A DNA stretch of 64,000 bases from Dokdonella sp. (GCF_019634815.1 NZ_JAHCAP010000002.1:62001-126000), one strand, 5' to 3'. Numbered from the stretch's first letter, positions 48,444 through 58,327 are shown. The notes: generated by a model from the letters alone, not told the origin. Translations and numbers: made by a program.

Positions 48444-49411
48444 CGGAACACCAGAAACCACATGAGCAGGAAATTGACCGCGAGCAAGGCCAGTGCGCTC
48501 GGCCATTGTGCCCGGATCACGCCATATTGGTCAGGCAGTTCGAGCAGCACCGCGGGGACGATATTGAAATTCGCGGCCATCGGCGTGAGCAGGGTGCCGC
48601 AATAGCCGGTGAGCATGCCGATCGAGCCGAGGATCGCCGGGTCGGCGCCGTGTCGCAGCACCAGCAGCGGCAGGCCGATGCCGGCCATGAGCACCGGGAA
48701 CGCCGCGAAGGCATTGCCCATGATCACCGTGAACAGGACCATGCCCAGGGCGAAGGCGAGCAGGCAGGCGAGGCGGCTGTCGACGGGGATCAGCATGCCC
48801 ACGAGCGCGCTGATCGCATCACCGACGCCGGTGCTCGCGAACACGCTGCCGAGTGTCGCCAACAGCATCGGCAGCAGCGCGGCCCAGCCGAGCGCATCGA
48901 GCACGCGGCGGCCTTCACTCATGCCCGTGGCGAGCGCTGCGCGCGTGACCCGCAGCGCGGCGATCAGGGCAATCACGCAGGCAAGGCCGAGCGCCGTCAG
49001 GGTGGCGTGGCGCGGTTCGATCAGCACGGTTTCGCCCCAGCGCAACCAAGGCCCGGCAAGGACCCCCACGAGGGTGACCAGCGGAATCACCAGCGCCGGT
49101 CCGAACAGGCGGTTGCCCAGCCGCTGCGCACTCGCGCGGCGGCTGGCGAGCGTGGTTTCATCTTCGGCGCTGGTTCCGAGCTTGCCGCGTGCGGCCATGA
49201 TGCCCAGACCAATCACACCCACACCCATCGCCTGCGCGGGCCAGCGGCTGCCCGCTGCGAGCGCAGCGAGGATTGCATCGCCGAACAGGAAGGCGCAGGC
49301 GAGGATCGCCCAGAACGCCGCCATCGGGATGCGCCGCTCGCGCAGGTTGGCGATCGCCGCGAACGCGAGGAATGCGCCGAGAAGCCAGTAGACGTGTTCG
49401 ATCCTCAGCAC
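48440..49411 (-). CDS. DUF979 membrane protein
   Basis: 323 residues, about nine hydrophobic helices. DUF979 features: EHVYWLLGAFLAFAAIANL at the N-terminus, FTVIMGNAFAAFPVLMAGIGLPLL and MLTGYCGTLLTPMAANFNIVPAVLLEL near the C-terminus. DUF969 and DUF979 nearly always occur as adjacent genes and are presumed to form a two-subunit permease of unknown substrate. Overlaps pcp (4 bases) and DUF969 (7 bases). The context suggests uptake of pyroglutamate or pyroglutamyl peptides. Confidence 0.88.
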   Translation of the reverse strand: MLRIEHVYWLLGAFLAFAAIANLRERRIPMAAFWAILACAFLFGDAILAALAAGSRWPAQAMGVGVIGLGIMAARGKLGTSAEDETTLASRRASAQRLGNRLFGPALVIPLVTLVGVLAGPWLRWGETVLIEPRHATLTALGLACVIALIAALRVTRAALATGMSEGRRVLDALGWAALLPMLLATLGSVFASTGVGDAISALVGMLIPVDSRLACLLAFALGMVLFTVIMGNAFAAFPVLMAGIGLPLLVLRHGADPAILGSIGMLTGYCGTLLTPMAANFNIVPAVLLELPDQYGVIRAQWPSALALLAVNFLLMWFLVFR

Positions 49412-50109
49412 GCGCCCTCTCCCTTGGCGTCAACGCGCTTGCGCGCCGCACGTTCGAGCTGGCGCTGGAAGTGGCGCAGGCGCAGCACATGGATCAGGAA
49501 CGCCGCGATCGCGGTCGGCAGCGCCCACAGTGCGATCGCCAGCGGCTGCAGTTCGATGTCGTTCTGGGCGAAAAAGCCCTGGATCAGGAGCACGGCGCCG
49601 AGCGCGATGAACACATCCTCGCCGAAAAACAGGCCGATGTTGTCGGTGGCCGCGGCCATCGCCGCAACCTCATGGCGTTGCCCGCGCTCGAGCGTGCCGA
49701 CGGTGCGCTCGGCGGCGGCCTCGCTCATCGGCGCGACCAGCGGCCTTACCGTCTGCGCATGACCTGCGACATTGGTCAGGCCGAGCATCGACAACACTTG
49801 GCGCAGGCCCAGATAGCTGGCGAGAAATCGAGTGAGTGTCAGGCCGCGAAAGCCGGCGATCCAGTCGCGCGCGCGCTCGCGCAGGCCGCAGTGTTCGAGC
49901 AGGCCGATCACCGGCAAGGTCATCACCATCAAGAGCAGGGCGCGATTGCTCACGAAGGAGCTGCCGAGCATCGCCAGCAGGTCGCCGGGGCTCATGCCGG
50001 CGGCGAGACCGCTGACCAATCCGGCGATCACCACCACCAGGACCGGATTCACGCGCAGCACGAAACCGATGACGACGGTGGCAACGCCAAGCAGGGGCCA
50101 ATAGTTCAT
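49405..50109 (-). CDS. DUF969 membrane protein
   Basis: 234 residues with about six hydrophobic helices: MNYWPLLGVATVVIGFVLRVNPVLVVVIAG, ALLLMVMTLPVIGLLEHCGL, LRQVLSMLGLTNVAGHAQTVRPLVAPM and TDNIGLFFGEDVFIALGAVLL. These blocks are the DUF969 signature. The pattern (repeat-like halves, GxN and DN in membrane) resembles ion-transporter-superfamily carriers. It starts 101 bases after pxpA ends, the only sizeable gap in this operon. Confidence 0.88.
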   Translation of the reverse strand: MNYWPLLGVATVVIGFVLRVNPVLVVVIAGLVSGLAAGMSPGDLLAMLGSSFVSNRALLLMVMTLPVIGLLEHCGLRERARDWIAGFRGLTLTRFLASYLGLRQVLSMLGLTNVAGHAQTVRPLVAPMSEAAAERTVGTLERGQRHEVAAMAAATDNIGLFFGEDVFIALGAVLLIQGFFAQNDIELQPLAIALWALPTAIAAFLIHVLRLRHFQRQLERAARKRVDAKGEGAC

Positions 50110-50210
50110 GGACGAGGGCTCATCGCTGGAGATGGGAAAGCAGGAGGGCGGGGTGTGTGCGCGGCACTGGCGCTACGTGCGGGATCTGCAGGCAATCCAC
50201 GGTCGGCGGC

Positions 50211-50975
50211 TCAGTCATGCAGCGTTCGCACGTCCACGCCCGCGGCTTCGAGTGCCTGGCGCAGTCTGGCCGCCCACGTGGCGGCGTCCACGCGGTCGCC
50301 ATGCACGCACAGCGTGTCGGCGCGCAGCGCGAGGGTGCTGCCATCGCGGGCGCTGACGCGGGCGTCACGCACGATCGCGAGTGCCTGCGCCACTGCGGCA
50401 TCGGCATCGGCGATCACCGCATCGGCGCGGCTGCGTGGCGTGAGCGAACCGTCGGGTTCGTAGCGACGATCAACGAAGGCCTCGTGGGCGACGCGCAGGC
50501 CTGCACGCACACCCGCGCGTGGCAGTTCGCTCGCGGCCAGCCCCACCAGCACGAGTTCGGGATCAAAACCGCGGATCGCCTGCGCGATCGCGTCGGCGAG
50601 GCTCGCATCGCGTGCGGCCAGGTTGTAGAGCGCGCCATGCGGTTTGACGTGACGCAGGCGTGTGCCGGCTGCGCGGGCGAAAGCGTCGAGCGCGCCAATC
50701 TGGCCGAGCGTGAAGGCATGGGCCTCTGCCGCGCTGATCTTCATTTCACGGCGTCCGAAGCCTTGCAAGTCGGGCAGGCCGACATGCGCGCCGATCGCCA
50801 CGCCGTGTTCGAGCGCCAGCGCGACCGTGCGCTGCATGGTCAGTGCATCGCCGGCGTGGAATCCGCAGGCAATGTTGGCCGAGGTGACGTGCGCGAGCAC
50901 GCCGGCATCATCGCCCATCGTCCAGGCACCGAAGGATTCACCGATGTCGCTGTTGAGGTCGATGCGGAGGTTCAT
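50211..50975 (-). CDS. pxpA: 5-oxoprolinase subunit PxpA
   Basis: 254 residues of the LamB/YcsF family. RIDLNSDIGESFGAWTMGDD, TSANIACGFHAGD, GAHVGLPDLQGFGRREM, LRHVKPHGALYN and TLCVHGD are all family blocks with the metal and substrate residues. With PxpB and PxpC it cleaves 5-oxoproline to glutamate with ATP. Overlaps pxpC by 4 bases. Confidence 0.95.
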   Translation of the reverse strand: MNLRIDLNSDIGESFGAWTMGDDAGVLAHVTSANIACGFHAGDALTMQRTVALALEHGVAIGAHVGLPDLQGFGRREMKISAAEAHAFTLGQIGALDAFARAAGTRLRHVKPHGALYNLAARDASLADAIAQAIRGFDPELVLVGLAASELPRAGVRAGLRVAHEAFVDRRYEPDGSLTPRSRADAVIADADAAVAQALAIVRDARVSARDGSTLALRADTLCVHGDRVDAATWAARLRQALEAAGVDVRTLHD

Positions 50976-51943
50976 GGCTGCAGGCGTTGGGCAATGGCCG
51001 CGGCGAGACGGGCGAGTTCGCGTTCGCGCGCAAGATAGCGTGATTGTGCCTCGTCCTGATCGATGGCGATGAAGCGCAGGGTGTCGCCGGGTCGAAGTTG
51101 GGCCAGGCGTGGCAGGTCGAATGCCGCGACTTGGCCGATGCGCGGATAGCCGCCGGTGGTCGGGTGCTCGGCCATGAGCACGATCGGCTGCCCACCCGGC
51201 GGCAGTTGCACAGTGCCGAATGCAATCGCTTCGCTCGCCAGCTCCAGCGGTGCGGACAGTGCGAGCCGCGGGCCGTCGAGACGCAGGCCGACGCGATTGG
51301 AGTCGCGGTCGATGCGGAACTCGGCCTGATGCAGCGCCATGCGTGAAGCCGGATCCAGTGCATCGGCGTGGGTGCCCGCAATCAGATGGATCGGATGCGC
51401 GGGATCGAAGTCGAACCAGGGCCGTGGATCGAGGGACCAGCGCGGCTTGGTGTCCGGGTCGAGATCGACACCGGGCAGGGCATTGAGATCGATGCTGTCG
51501 CCCGTGCGCAGCGCGCGGCCGCCGAACGGGCCGAGCGCGGCATTGAGATCGGTGGCGACGCTGCCAAGCACGGGGGCGAGCGCAAAGCTGCCCGCGACCG
51601 CGAGGTAGCCCCGCAGCCCCCGCGTGGTGGCACCGATCTCGAGCGTGGCGCCTGCCGGCAGCACATGGCTCTGCCACATCGGCAAGGCGGCACCGTTTGC
51701 GCGCACCTCGAACATGGCGCCGGTCAGTGCAACGCGCACCGCTTGCGCAAATCGCAGGCACGGGCCGCTGGCGGTGTACTCGAGCGCACCCGCGCCTTCG
51801 TCATTGCCGACCAGCAGATTGGCCAGCCGCAGTGCGACTTCGTCCATCGGCCCGGCATTGCCGACGCCCAGATTCGCGTAGCCGTAGCGGCCGCGATCCT
51901 GCACCGTGGTGAGCCAACCCGGTTTGAGCACGGCGACGCTCAT
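50972..51943 (-). CDS. pxpC: 5-oxoprolinase subunit PxpC
   Basis: 323 residues of the biotin-dependent carboxyltransferase-like (KipA) family. LKPGWLTTVQDRGRYGYANLG, GPMDEVALRLANLLVGND, EYTASGP, and GGYPRIGQVAAFDLPRLAQLRPGD are typical. Partner of PxpB; the pair is often annotated as urea amidolyase-related or KipI/KipA. Overlaps both neighbours by 4 bases. Confidence 0.94.
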   Translation of the reverse strand: MSVAVLKPGWLTTVQDRGRYGYANLGVGNAGPMDEVALRLANLLVGNDEGAGALEYTASGPCLRFAQAVRVALTGAMFEVRANGAALPMWQSHVLPAGATLEIGATTRGLRGYLAVAGSFALAPVLGSVATDLNAALGPFGGRALRTGDSIDLNALPGVDLDPDTKPRWSLDPRPWFDFDPAHPIHLIAGTHADALDPASRMALHQAEFRIDRDSNRVGLRLDGPRLALSAPLELASEAIAFGTVQLPPGGQPIVLMAEHPTTGGYPRIGQVAAFDLPRLAQLRPGDTLRFIAIDQDEAQSRYLARERELARLAAAIAQRLQP

Positions 51944-52668
51944 CGTGTGTTCGGCTCGACGATCGCCGCGAATTCAATGGCGTCGATCGCACGAAAGCGC
52001 ACGCGATCGCCTGGCGCGAGCAGGCTTGGAGGTCGCGCCTCGGCGTCAAACAATGTTGCGGGCGTGCGGCCGATCAGGTGCCAGCCGCCGGGTAGCTCGC
52101 GTGGATAGATTCCGGTCTGCGCGCCGCCGATCGCCACCGAACCGGCCGGCACGCGCAGCCGCGGCTGCGCCCGGCGCGGCATGTGCAGGAGCGGAGCGAG
52201 CCCGAGCAGGTAGGGAAATCCCGGTGCGAACCCGAGCATCGCCACGCGATAGTGGCCGGCGCAGTGCTGCTCGATCACGCAAGCCGCATCGATGCCCGCA
52301 TGGCTGGCCACGGTGTCGAGATCGCAGCCGTACTCGCCGCCGTAGCAGACCGGGACTTCGATCACGCGACCCTTGTCTGTGGTTTGCGCTGGCGGGCTGG
52401 CGAACACGGCACGCAGCGAACCGGCCAGATGTTGCCAGGGCGGCTCGCCGTTGCTGCCGGCCCAGAACACCGCGTCGTAGTGCAGGGCGAGCGAGGCGCC
52501 GGCAGGGATGAGATCGAGCAGGCCGGGCATCTCGACCTTGCGCAGCATCGCAGCGGCCGCATGCACGTGCGCATTGACTGCGGCATCGACCTGTGTGCCA
52601 AAGCGCATGAGCAGGATGGTTTCGCCGAGCGGCTCGATCGAGAAGCCGGGATCGGCACCCGCGCTCAT
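51940..52668 (-). CDS. pxpB: 5-oxoprolinase subunit PxpB
   Basis: 242 residues of the KipI/AHS1 family. IEPLGETILLMRFG, VPVCYGGEYGCDLDTVA, YRVAMLGFAPGFPYLLGL, PRLRVPAGSVAIGGAQTGIYP and PGGWHLIGRTP are the expected blocks. Cytosolic, acts with PxpC and PxpA. Its start shares a base with the HIT gene stop, so the operon begins upstream. Confidence 0.95.
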   Translation of the reverse strand: MSAGADPGFSIEPLGETILLMRFGTQVDAAVNAHVHAAAAMLRKVEMPGLLDLIPAGASLALHYDAVFWAGSNGEPPWQHLAGSLRAVFASPPAQTTDKGRVIEVPVCYGGEYGCDLDTVASHAGIDAACVIEQHCAGHYRVAMLGFAPGFPYLLGLAPLLHMPRRAQPRLRVPAGSVAIGGAQTGIYPRELPGGWHLIGRTPATLFDAEARPPSLLAPGDRVRFRAIDAIEFAAIVEPNTR

Positions 52669-53084
52669 CAGGCCAATTCCGCCTTGAGTGCCTCGCGCAG
52701 GCGCGCCAGTTGCTGTCCGCGCGCATCAGCGGTGAACGGGATGCGCTCGCCGCGGCCCCAGACGGGATCGGGCCACAGTGCATCGCCCGTGAAGCGCGCG
52801 ATGATGTGGACATGCAATTGCGCGACGACGTTGCCGATCGCGGCGATATTGAGCTTGTCGGGACACACCAGCACTTCGAGCGCGCGGCCGACCAGCGTGA
52901 TTTCCTCGAGCAGCTGGCCACGATCCTTGGCGTCGAGATCGATCAGTTCGCGCGCGCCGGCGATGCGCGGCACGAGGATCAGCCAGGTGAAGCGCGCATC
53001 ATCCATCAGCCGCAGTTGCGACAGCAACAGTTCCCCGACCAGATGGCTGTCGCCCGCAAGCCGGGGGTCCAGGCTGAAACTCAT
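52668..53084 (-). CDS. HIT-family protein (QxHxH variant)
   Basis: 138 residues, single HIT domain. The histidine triad reads QLHVHIIAR (Gln89, His91, His93): the first His is Gln, a variant common in proteobacterial HIT proteins of this length. TWLILVPRIAGARELIDLD also matches. The substrate is probably a nucleotide ester or amidate; a role in pyroglutamate metabolism is not obvious. It overlaps the DLH gene by 4 bases and pxpB by 1. Confidence 0.85.
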   Translation of the reverse strand: MSFSLDPRLAGDSHLVGELLLSQLRLMDDARFTWLILVPRIAGARELIDLDAKDRGQLLEEITLVGRALEVLVCPDKLNIAAIGNVVAQLHVHIIARFTGDALWPDPVWGRGERIPFTADARGQQLARLREALKAELA

Positions 53085-53758
53085 GTTGCGCTCCCGAGAT
53101 GGCGTGCAAGAAAGTCGAGCGTGCGTTCGCGCGATGTCCGGGAGCTTGCGGCACGGTAGTCGTGCGGCTCGGCATCGCGATCGAAGGCGTGGCCGGCGTC
53201 TTCGTAGACATGGATCTGCGCCTGCGGCCAGGCTTGACGATGGCGCTCGATTGCGGCGGGTGGGATCGAGCGATCGCGCGCGCCGAAATGGAACATGAGT
53301 GGCGCGTGTGCCGCTTCGGCGAAGTAGCCGACGTTGCGGCTGCCGTAATAGCTCACCGCGGGCATGCCCAGGCGTGTTGCCGCAAGAAGGGCAACGGTGC
53401 CGCCCCAGCAGAATCCGACACAGCCGATGCGGCCGGCGGAGGCGATCGATTCCGCGGCGCTGGCAACATCCTCGACGGCCAGATCAAGGCCGACTTCGCC
53501 GACGAGTTCGCGCCCGCGCTCGGTGCCGGCGGCGTCATAGGCGAGTTCGACATCACGCTCGACATGGTCGAAAAACGCCGGTGCGATCGCCGTGTAGCCC
53601 GCTGCGGCAAAGCGATCGACCACCGAGCGCACCCAGGCGTTGACACCGAAGATTTCCTGCACCACGACGATGCCGCCCTTGGCTGCGCCTTGTGCCGTGG
53701 CCATGTAGGCGCCGATGCACTGCATGCGCGAGGTATTGATCTGGATCGTGCGGCCCAT
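53081..53758 (-). CDS. dienelactone hydrolase-family protein
   Basis: 225 residues; alpha/beta hydrolase. Nucleophile Cys117 in GFCWGG, Asp162 in FGARDRSIP and His190 in EDAGHAFDRD form the Cys-Asp-His triad of dienelactone hydrolase. VVVQEIFGVN holds the conserved Glu. The true substrate is unknown. Two adjacent ATGs exist; the second (53758) has better spacing from GGAG. First gene of the minus-strand operon down to pcp. Confidence 0.88.
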   Translation of the reverse strand: MGRTIQINTSRMQCIGAYMATAQGAAKGGIVVVQEIFGVNAWVRSVVDRFAAAGYTAIAPAFFDHVERDVELAYDAAGTERGRELVGEVGLDLAVEDVASAAESIASAGRIGCVGFCWGGTVALLAATRLGMPAVSYYGSRNVGYFAEAAHAPLMFHFGARDRSIPPAAIERHRQAWPQAQIHVYEDAGHAFDRDAEPHDYRAASSRTSRERTLDFLARHLGSAT

Positions 53759-53813
53759 CATCTTCTCCGTCGCGAACGCTACAGCGTATGCAGCGGCCGT
53801 GGCGTGTCAATGT

Positions 53814-55934
53814 TCAGGTCGGGTAGCGACGCACGCAGTTGCGGCCCGCATGCTTGGCGGCATACAGCGCCTGATCGGCCGCGTCGAGGAAACCGGACAT
53901 GTCCACCGGCGGCGACAGGTCGGCCATGCAGGCGACGCCGATGCTGACCGAACCCTTGGCGCCGAGCACGGGCAGAGTCGATGTCAGGCGCTGGGTGACG
54001 TGCTCGCGTACGCCATCGGCGAATGCGAGCGCCTGATCGGCTGGGCACTGTTCCAGCACGGCGACGAATTCCTCGCCGCCGTAGCGACCGAGCAGGTCGC
54101 TGCGCGAGAGACGTTCACTGATCGCGCGCGCGCCCGTCGCAAGCACCTGGTCGCCGAACAAATGACCATGCTCGTCATTGATCGCCTTGAAATGATCGAA
54201 ATCGATGAGCATCAACACCAGTGATCGTCCCTGCTCGCTCGCTTGCACGATGCGGTCGGCCAGTTTGGTGAGCAGGTGGCGGCGGTTGGCGATCTGGGTC
54301 AGGGAATCGATGGTGGCCGCGCGTTCGAGTTCGGCTGCCTGCGCGCGCAACGCCGCATTGGCGGAATCAAGTTTGGCGCTGGCCTCGAGAATCTCCTGAT
54401 TGCGCTGGGCCAAGGCCTGGTTGAAGCGGCGCATGCTGCGGTGACGGAAAACGAGGGCGCCCAATGTGAGACTCAAGCCGATGATGACGATGAGTGCGGT
54501 ATCGCGCACCAGCGTTTGGCGCTCGATGCGCGCGGCCTGCAATTCGTTGTCCTTGGCCAGCATCGACACGCGTTGCTCGGCGTTGGCGCGTTCGTGCTGC
54601 ACCTCGAGTGCCGCGAGCTGGCGACTGGTGCGAACGCCGATCATTTCCTCTCGCGCCTGCAGATACTTGTGCGCGTAGCGCAAGGCATCTTGCGAGTTGC
54701 CTTCACTTTGAGCGAGCTGCTCGCGCATCGCGTAAGCCTGAGCCAGCTGCTGGCGCAGATTGGCGGCCTCGAGGCCGGCAATGGCCTCGTCGATCGAGCC
54801 GCGGGCGCGCAGCGTGTCACCATCGGCGATCGCAGCCTGGGTCAGGTGCAGCAGCGAGCGGGCGACGATTTCCCGTTGCTGCAGTTCACGGCCGAGCTTG
54901 AGGGCATGTTCGAGGTGGCGCTCGGCCTCGTCATTCTCATGCAGGCCGAGCAAGGCGCGGCCCAGTTCGAGCAAGTCCAGTCCCTGATGCGGTCGATCAT
55001 CGAGCGCGCTGTCGATGGCGAGCGCCTCGGAGGAGGCGTCGCGCGCGCCGGCAAAGTCGCCAAGGTCATTGAGCAGGCTTGCATACGAGCCAATCACGGT
55101 CGAGTAGGCGGTCGGCGAGCCGCGCTCGATCGCTTCGGAGAGCGCGCGATCGAAATACTGGCGCGAGGCGCTGGCGTCCTCGATGTCGCGGTAAAGCAAG
55201 CCGAGGTTTCGATACAGGTATTCGAGGCGATCGGTGTCGGAATGGCCCTTGGCGGCAGCATCCAGTTGCACCTGCAGGGCCTTGGCAAACTCGCCGCGGT
55301 CGCGCCAGACGGTGCCGAGGTCGGTCAGTGCGCGAATCTCGCCGGCCTGGTTGCCGCTGGCGGAAAACAGCGCGATCGCCTTCAACTGGTGTTTGGTGGC
55401 CTTGTCAAGATGGCCGCGGCGGCGTTCGACAATGCCGAGTGCATTCTCGGCCTGGGCGAGGGCATCGTGGTCGTCCAGGCGCAGCGATAATTGCGCGGCG
55501 CGCTGGGCGGCGGCGCGGGCGCGATCATAGTCGCCGAGCATGGTGGCACTGCGCGCGATCATCTTGTTCAGGTCGAGCTCGGCGCGTGCGTCACCGCGGG
55601 CCACCGCCAGATGCAAGGCGCGCGACCACAACGCGTCGGCGACCGGCGGCACATCGAGCGCTGCGGCGCAGTCGCCGATGAAGCCCAGCAGATGCTGGCG
55701 CGCCGGCGCTCCTCCGAATACATCGGCGAGTTCGAGCGAGAACGGGCTGCCAAGTGCAGCCGCGAGTGATTGTGCGAGCTGGCGGCTGCTCACGGCCAGC
55801 TCGGCGCGCGGATACGGATTGGCGCCGGCAGCGCCTGCGCTGACGCACAGGAGCAGGCACAGTCCAAGTCGGACGAGCAGCCCGCAGGGTCGTTTGCGTG
55901 TCCGGATTTCCGCCGCGCCGTCGAGCGTGCGCAT
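53814..55934 (-). CDS. TPR-sensor diguanylate cyclase
   Basis: 706 residues. Signal peptide (~20-38), periplasmic TPR-like helical repeats (~55-470), one TM helix (479-496), a short coiled coil (~505-540) and a GGDEF domain (~541-704) with active motif GGEEF at 619-623 and the metal-site LIDFDHFKAINDEHGH. The RxxD inhibitory I-site five residues before GGEEF is not present (SRSD), so product inhibition is probably absent. Makes c-di-GMP in response to an envelope signal. Monocistronic; divergent from rimO. Confidence 0.9.
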   Translation of the reverse strand: MRTLDGAAEIRTRKRPCGLLVRLGLCLLLCVSAGAAGANPYPRAELAVSSRQLAQSLAAALGSPFSLELADVFGGAPARQHLLGFIGDCAAALDVPPVADALWSRALHLAVARGDARAELDLNKMIARSATMLGDYDRARAAAQRAAQLSLRLDDHDALAQAENALGIVERRRGHLDKATKHQLKAIALFSASGNQAGEIRALTDLGTVWRDRGEFAKALQVQLDAAAKGHSDTDRLEYLYRNLGLLYRDIEDASASRQYFDRALSEAIERGSPTAYSTVIGSYASLLNDLGDFAGARDASSEALAIDSALDDRPHQGLDLLELGRALLGLHENDEAERHLEHALKLGRELQQREIVARSLLHLTQAAIADGDTLRARGSIDEAIAGLEAANLRQQLAQAYAMREQLAQSEGNSQDALRYAHKYLQAREEMIGVRTSRQLAALEVQHERANAEQRVSMLAKDNELQAARIERQTLVRDTALIVIIGLSLTLGALVFRHRSMRRFNQALAQRNQEILEASAKLDSANAALRAQAAELERAATIDSLTQIANRRHLLTKLADRIVQASEQGRSLVLMLIDFDHFKAINDEHGHLFGDQVLATGARAISERLSRSDLLGRYGGEEFVAVLEQCPADQALAFADGVREHVTQRLTSTLPVLGAKGSVSIGVACMADLSPPVDMSGFLDAADQALYAAKHAGRNCVRRYPT

Positions 55935-56049
55935 GGTGTCCCTGATGTGGAAAGGCCGCGTTGCAGCTCGGGCGATCTTAGCATTGCCACGTGACCGTGG
56001 CGGCCGCCGTCACTAGAATTGATGATTCCATTCAGCTGTCCGGACGCCC

Positions 56050-57375
56050 ATGTCGCGCCGCAATCCCAAAGTTGGTTTCGTCAGCCTCGGCTGTCCGAAA
56101 GCGCTCGTCGATTCCGAGCGCATCCTCACCCAGTTGCGCGTGGAGGGCTACGAGATCATTCCCGGACATGACCGCGCCGATGTGGTGGTGGTCAATACCT
56201 GCGGCTTCATCGATGCCGCGGTTGCCGAATCGCTCGATGCGATCGGCGAGGCACTGGAGGAAAATGGCAAGGTCATCGTCACCGGCTGTCTGGGCAAGCG
56301 TGCCTCGCTGATCCGCGAGGCGCACCCGGCGGTGCTGTCGGTGTCGGGGCCGCAGGACTACGCCAGCGTGATGAATGCGGTGCATGGCGTGCTGCCGCCC
56401 AAGCACGACCCATTTCTCGATCTGGTGCCGCCACAGGGCATCAAGCTCACGCCCAAACACTACGCCTATCTCAAGATTTCCGAGGGCTGCAACCACCGCT
56501 GCACCTTCTGCATCATTCCCTCCATGCGTGGTGATCTGGTGTCACGCCCGATCGGGGAGGTGCTCGACGAGGCCGAGAAGTTGGTCAAGGGCGGCGTGCG
56601 TGAACTACTGGTGGTGTCGCAGGACACCAGCGCCTATGGCGTCGATCTGAAATATGCCGCCGGCAGTTGGCGTGGCAGCAATTACTCGACGCGCATGACC
56701 GATCTTTGCAAGGGCTTGTCCGAGCTCGGTGCGTGGACGCGCCTGCACTATGTCTATCCCTATCCACACGTTGACGATGTCATTCCGCTGATGTGCGAGG
56801 GCAAGGTACTGCCGTATCTGGACATCCCGTTCCAGCACGCGAGCCGGCGCATCCTCAAGCTGATGAAGCGTCCGGGCGATGTCGACAAGGTGCTGACTCG
56901 CGTGCAGGGCTGGCGCGTGGCTTGTCCGGAGCTGACCTTGCGCAGCACGTTCATCGTTGGTTTTCCGGGCGAAACCGATGCGGAATTCGAGGAGTTGCTC
57001 GATTTTCTGCGTGCGGCGCAGCTCGACCGGGTCGGTGCATTCGCCTATTCGCCGGTCGCGGGCGCGCGCGCCAATGACTTGCCCGATCCGGTGCCCGAGG
57101 AGCTCAAGGAAGAACGCCTCGAGCGCTTCATGGAAGTGCAGGCGGAGATCTCGGCGGCGCGGCTGGCGCGCAAGCTCGGCAGCGTGCAGAGCGTGCTGGT
57201 CGACGAAGTCGACGAATACGGTGCGATCGCCCGTTCGATGGGGGATGCCCCCGAGATCGATGGCATCGTGCGCATTGACGATGGCCACAAGCTCAAGCCC
57301 GGCCAGTTCGCGCAGGTGGAGATTGTCCATGCCGACCAGCACGACCTCATTGGGCGGCTCGCACGCCTCGACTGA
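56050..57375 (+). CDS. rimO: ribosomal protein S12 methylthiotransferase RimO
   Basis: 441 residues. N-terminal MTTase cluster Cys15, Cys51 and Cys80; radical-SAM motif CNHRCTFC (Cys147, 151, 154); C-terminal TRAM domain ([30 protein letters not shown]). [12 protein letters not shown] and NTCGFID distinguish RimO from MiaB. Adds methylthio to Asp of S12. The Fe-S factors mrp and YgfZ elsewhere in the window serve such enzymes. Confidence 0.96.
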   Translation: MSRRNPKVGFVSLGCPKALVDSERILTQLRVEGYEIIPGHDRADVVVVNTCGFIDAAVAESLDAIGEALEENGKVIVTGCLGKRASLIREAHPAVLSVSGPQDYASVMNAVHGVLPPKHDPFLDLVPPQGIKLTPKHYAYLKISEGCNHRCTFCIIPSMRGDLVSRPIGEVLDEAEKLVKGGVRELLVVSQDTSAYGVDLKYAAGSWRGSNYSTRMTDLCKGLSELGAWTRLHYVYPYPHVDDVIPLMCEGKVLPYLDIPFQHASRRILKLMKRPGDVDKVLTRVQGWRVACPELTLRSTFIVGFPGETDAEFEELLDFLRAAQLDRVGAFAYSPVAGARANDLPDPVPEELKEERLERFMEVQAEISAARLARKLGSVQSVLVDEVDEYGAIARSMGDAPEIDGIVRIDDGHKLKPGQFAQVEIVHADQHDLIGRLARLD

Positions 57376-58207
57376 GAGCCAGGCGCGCGTGCGTGATCCG
57401 CATCCGGCGCTCTCCGGGTGGTTTCAGCCGGGCGAGCACCTGCCGGACCTCGAACTGCTGGAACAACAGCGGCTCGCGGCGCAATGCGCGGATGGCATTG
57501 CGCGACCCCGCATCAGCGCGCAGGATCCGGCGCTGCTCGCCGATGGCTTTCACTACGAGGCGCGCATTGCCGCCACCGGCCAGCTGGCCACGCGCCGCGA
57601 CAATGCCCATGATGCATTCAATGCCCGCGCGTGGGCGCGTCATCCGCGGCTCAAATGGGCGATCAACGCGCGTCAAATCGCCGATATCGCCAAGGTCGGT
57701 TCGCGCCAGCGAACGCGCGGCCAGTGTGCGCTGACGCACTTCGACGAAGCCGGTGCGATTGTCTGGCTTGCCGATCCGGCCCTGCTGCCTGCCTGGGACG
57801 GGCACGACTGGCCCGTGCTGTTTCGTGCAAATGCCGCGGCGTGGGGTCGTGAGCTGGGCATCACGGTGTTCGGTCATGCCGTGCTCGAGCATCTCTGGAG
57901 CGGCTTTGCGCTGCCGGTGACCAAGTGCGTGGTGGTGGCGGTCGACGCCGGTTTGCTTGCGGCCCATTCGGACAGACATGCCAACGTGCTTTGGCCCGTG
58001 GCCGAAGCTGCTGTTGCAGCCGAAATCGTTGCCGGCCGTTTGCTGGCCGATCCGCAGGAATTGCGGCCCTTGCCGCTCGCGGGCATTCCCGGTTGGCATG
58101 CGCGCGGCGCTCAACAGGATTTCTTCGCGTGCACGCCGTGCTTTCAGCCGGTGCGCGCGGGACGCGGCTATCCCGCGCCGTGGTCATTGCAGCTTGCGGA
58201 AAGCTGA
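57329..58207 (+). CDS. DUF3025 protein
   Basis: Up to 292 residues; soluble. Blocks [65 protein letters not shown] and [20 protein letters not shown] match DUF3025. Function unknown. The ATG at 57329 overlaps rimO by 47 bases; a GTG at 57389 that starts just after rimO is an alternative, and homologues would decide. Probably expressed from the rimO promoter, ending at a T-rich terminator at 58328-58367. Confidence 0.8.
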   Translation: MPTSTTSLGGSHASTESQARVRDPHPALSGWFQPGEHLPDLELLEQQRLAAQCADGIARPRISAQDPALLADGFHYEARIAATGQLATRRDNAHDAFNARAWARHPRLKWAINARQIADIAKVGSRQRTRGQCALTHFDEAGAIVWLADPALLPAWDGHDWPVLFRANAAAWGRELGITVFGHAVLEHLWSGFALPVTKCVVVAVDAGLLAAHSDRHANVLWPVAEAAVAAEIVAGRLLADPQELRPLPLAGIPGWHARGAQQDFFACTPCFQPVRAGRGYPAPWSLQLAES

Positions 58208-58327
58208 CAAGCGGCGAATGTGAACTTCGACGGCGGAACTTTTTGCATGGCTTGCGGTATCTTTTCGCGTCCCGCGCGGCAGCTTGCGTCTGCCTCGAAG
58301 CGTCGCCGGCGACATCCCGATGGTTCG

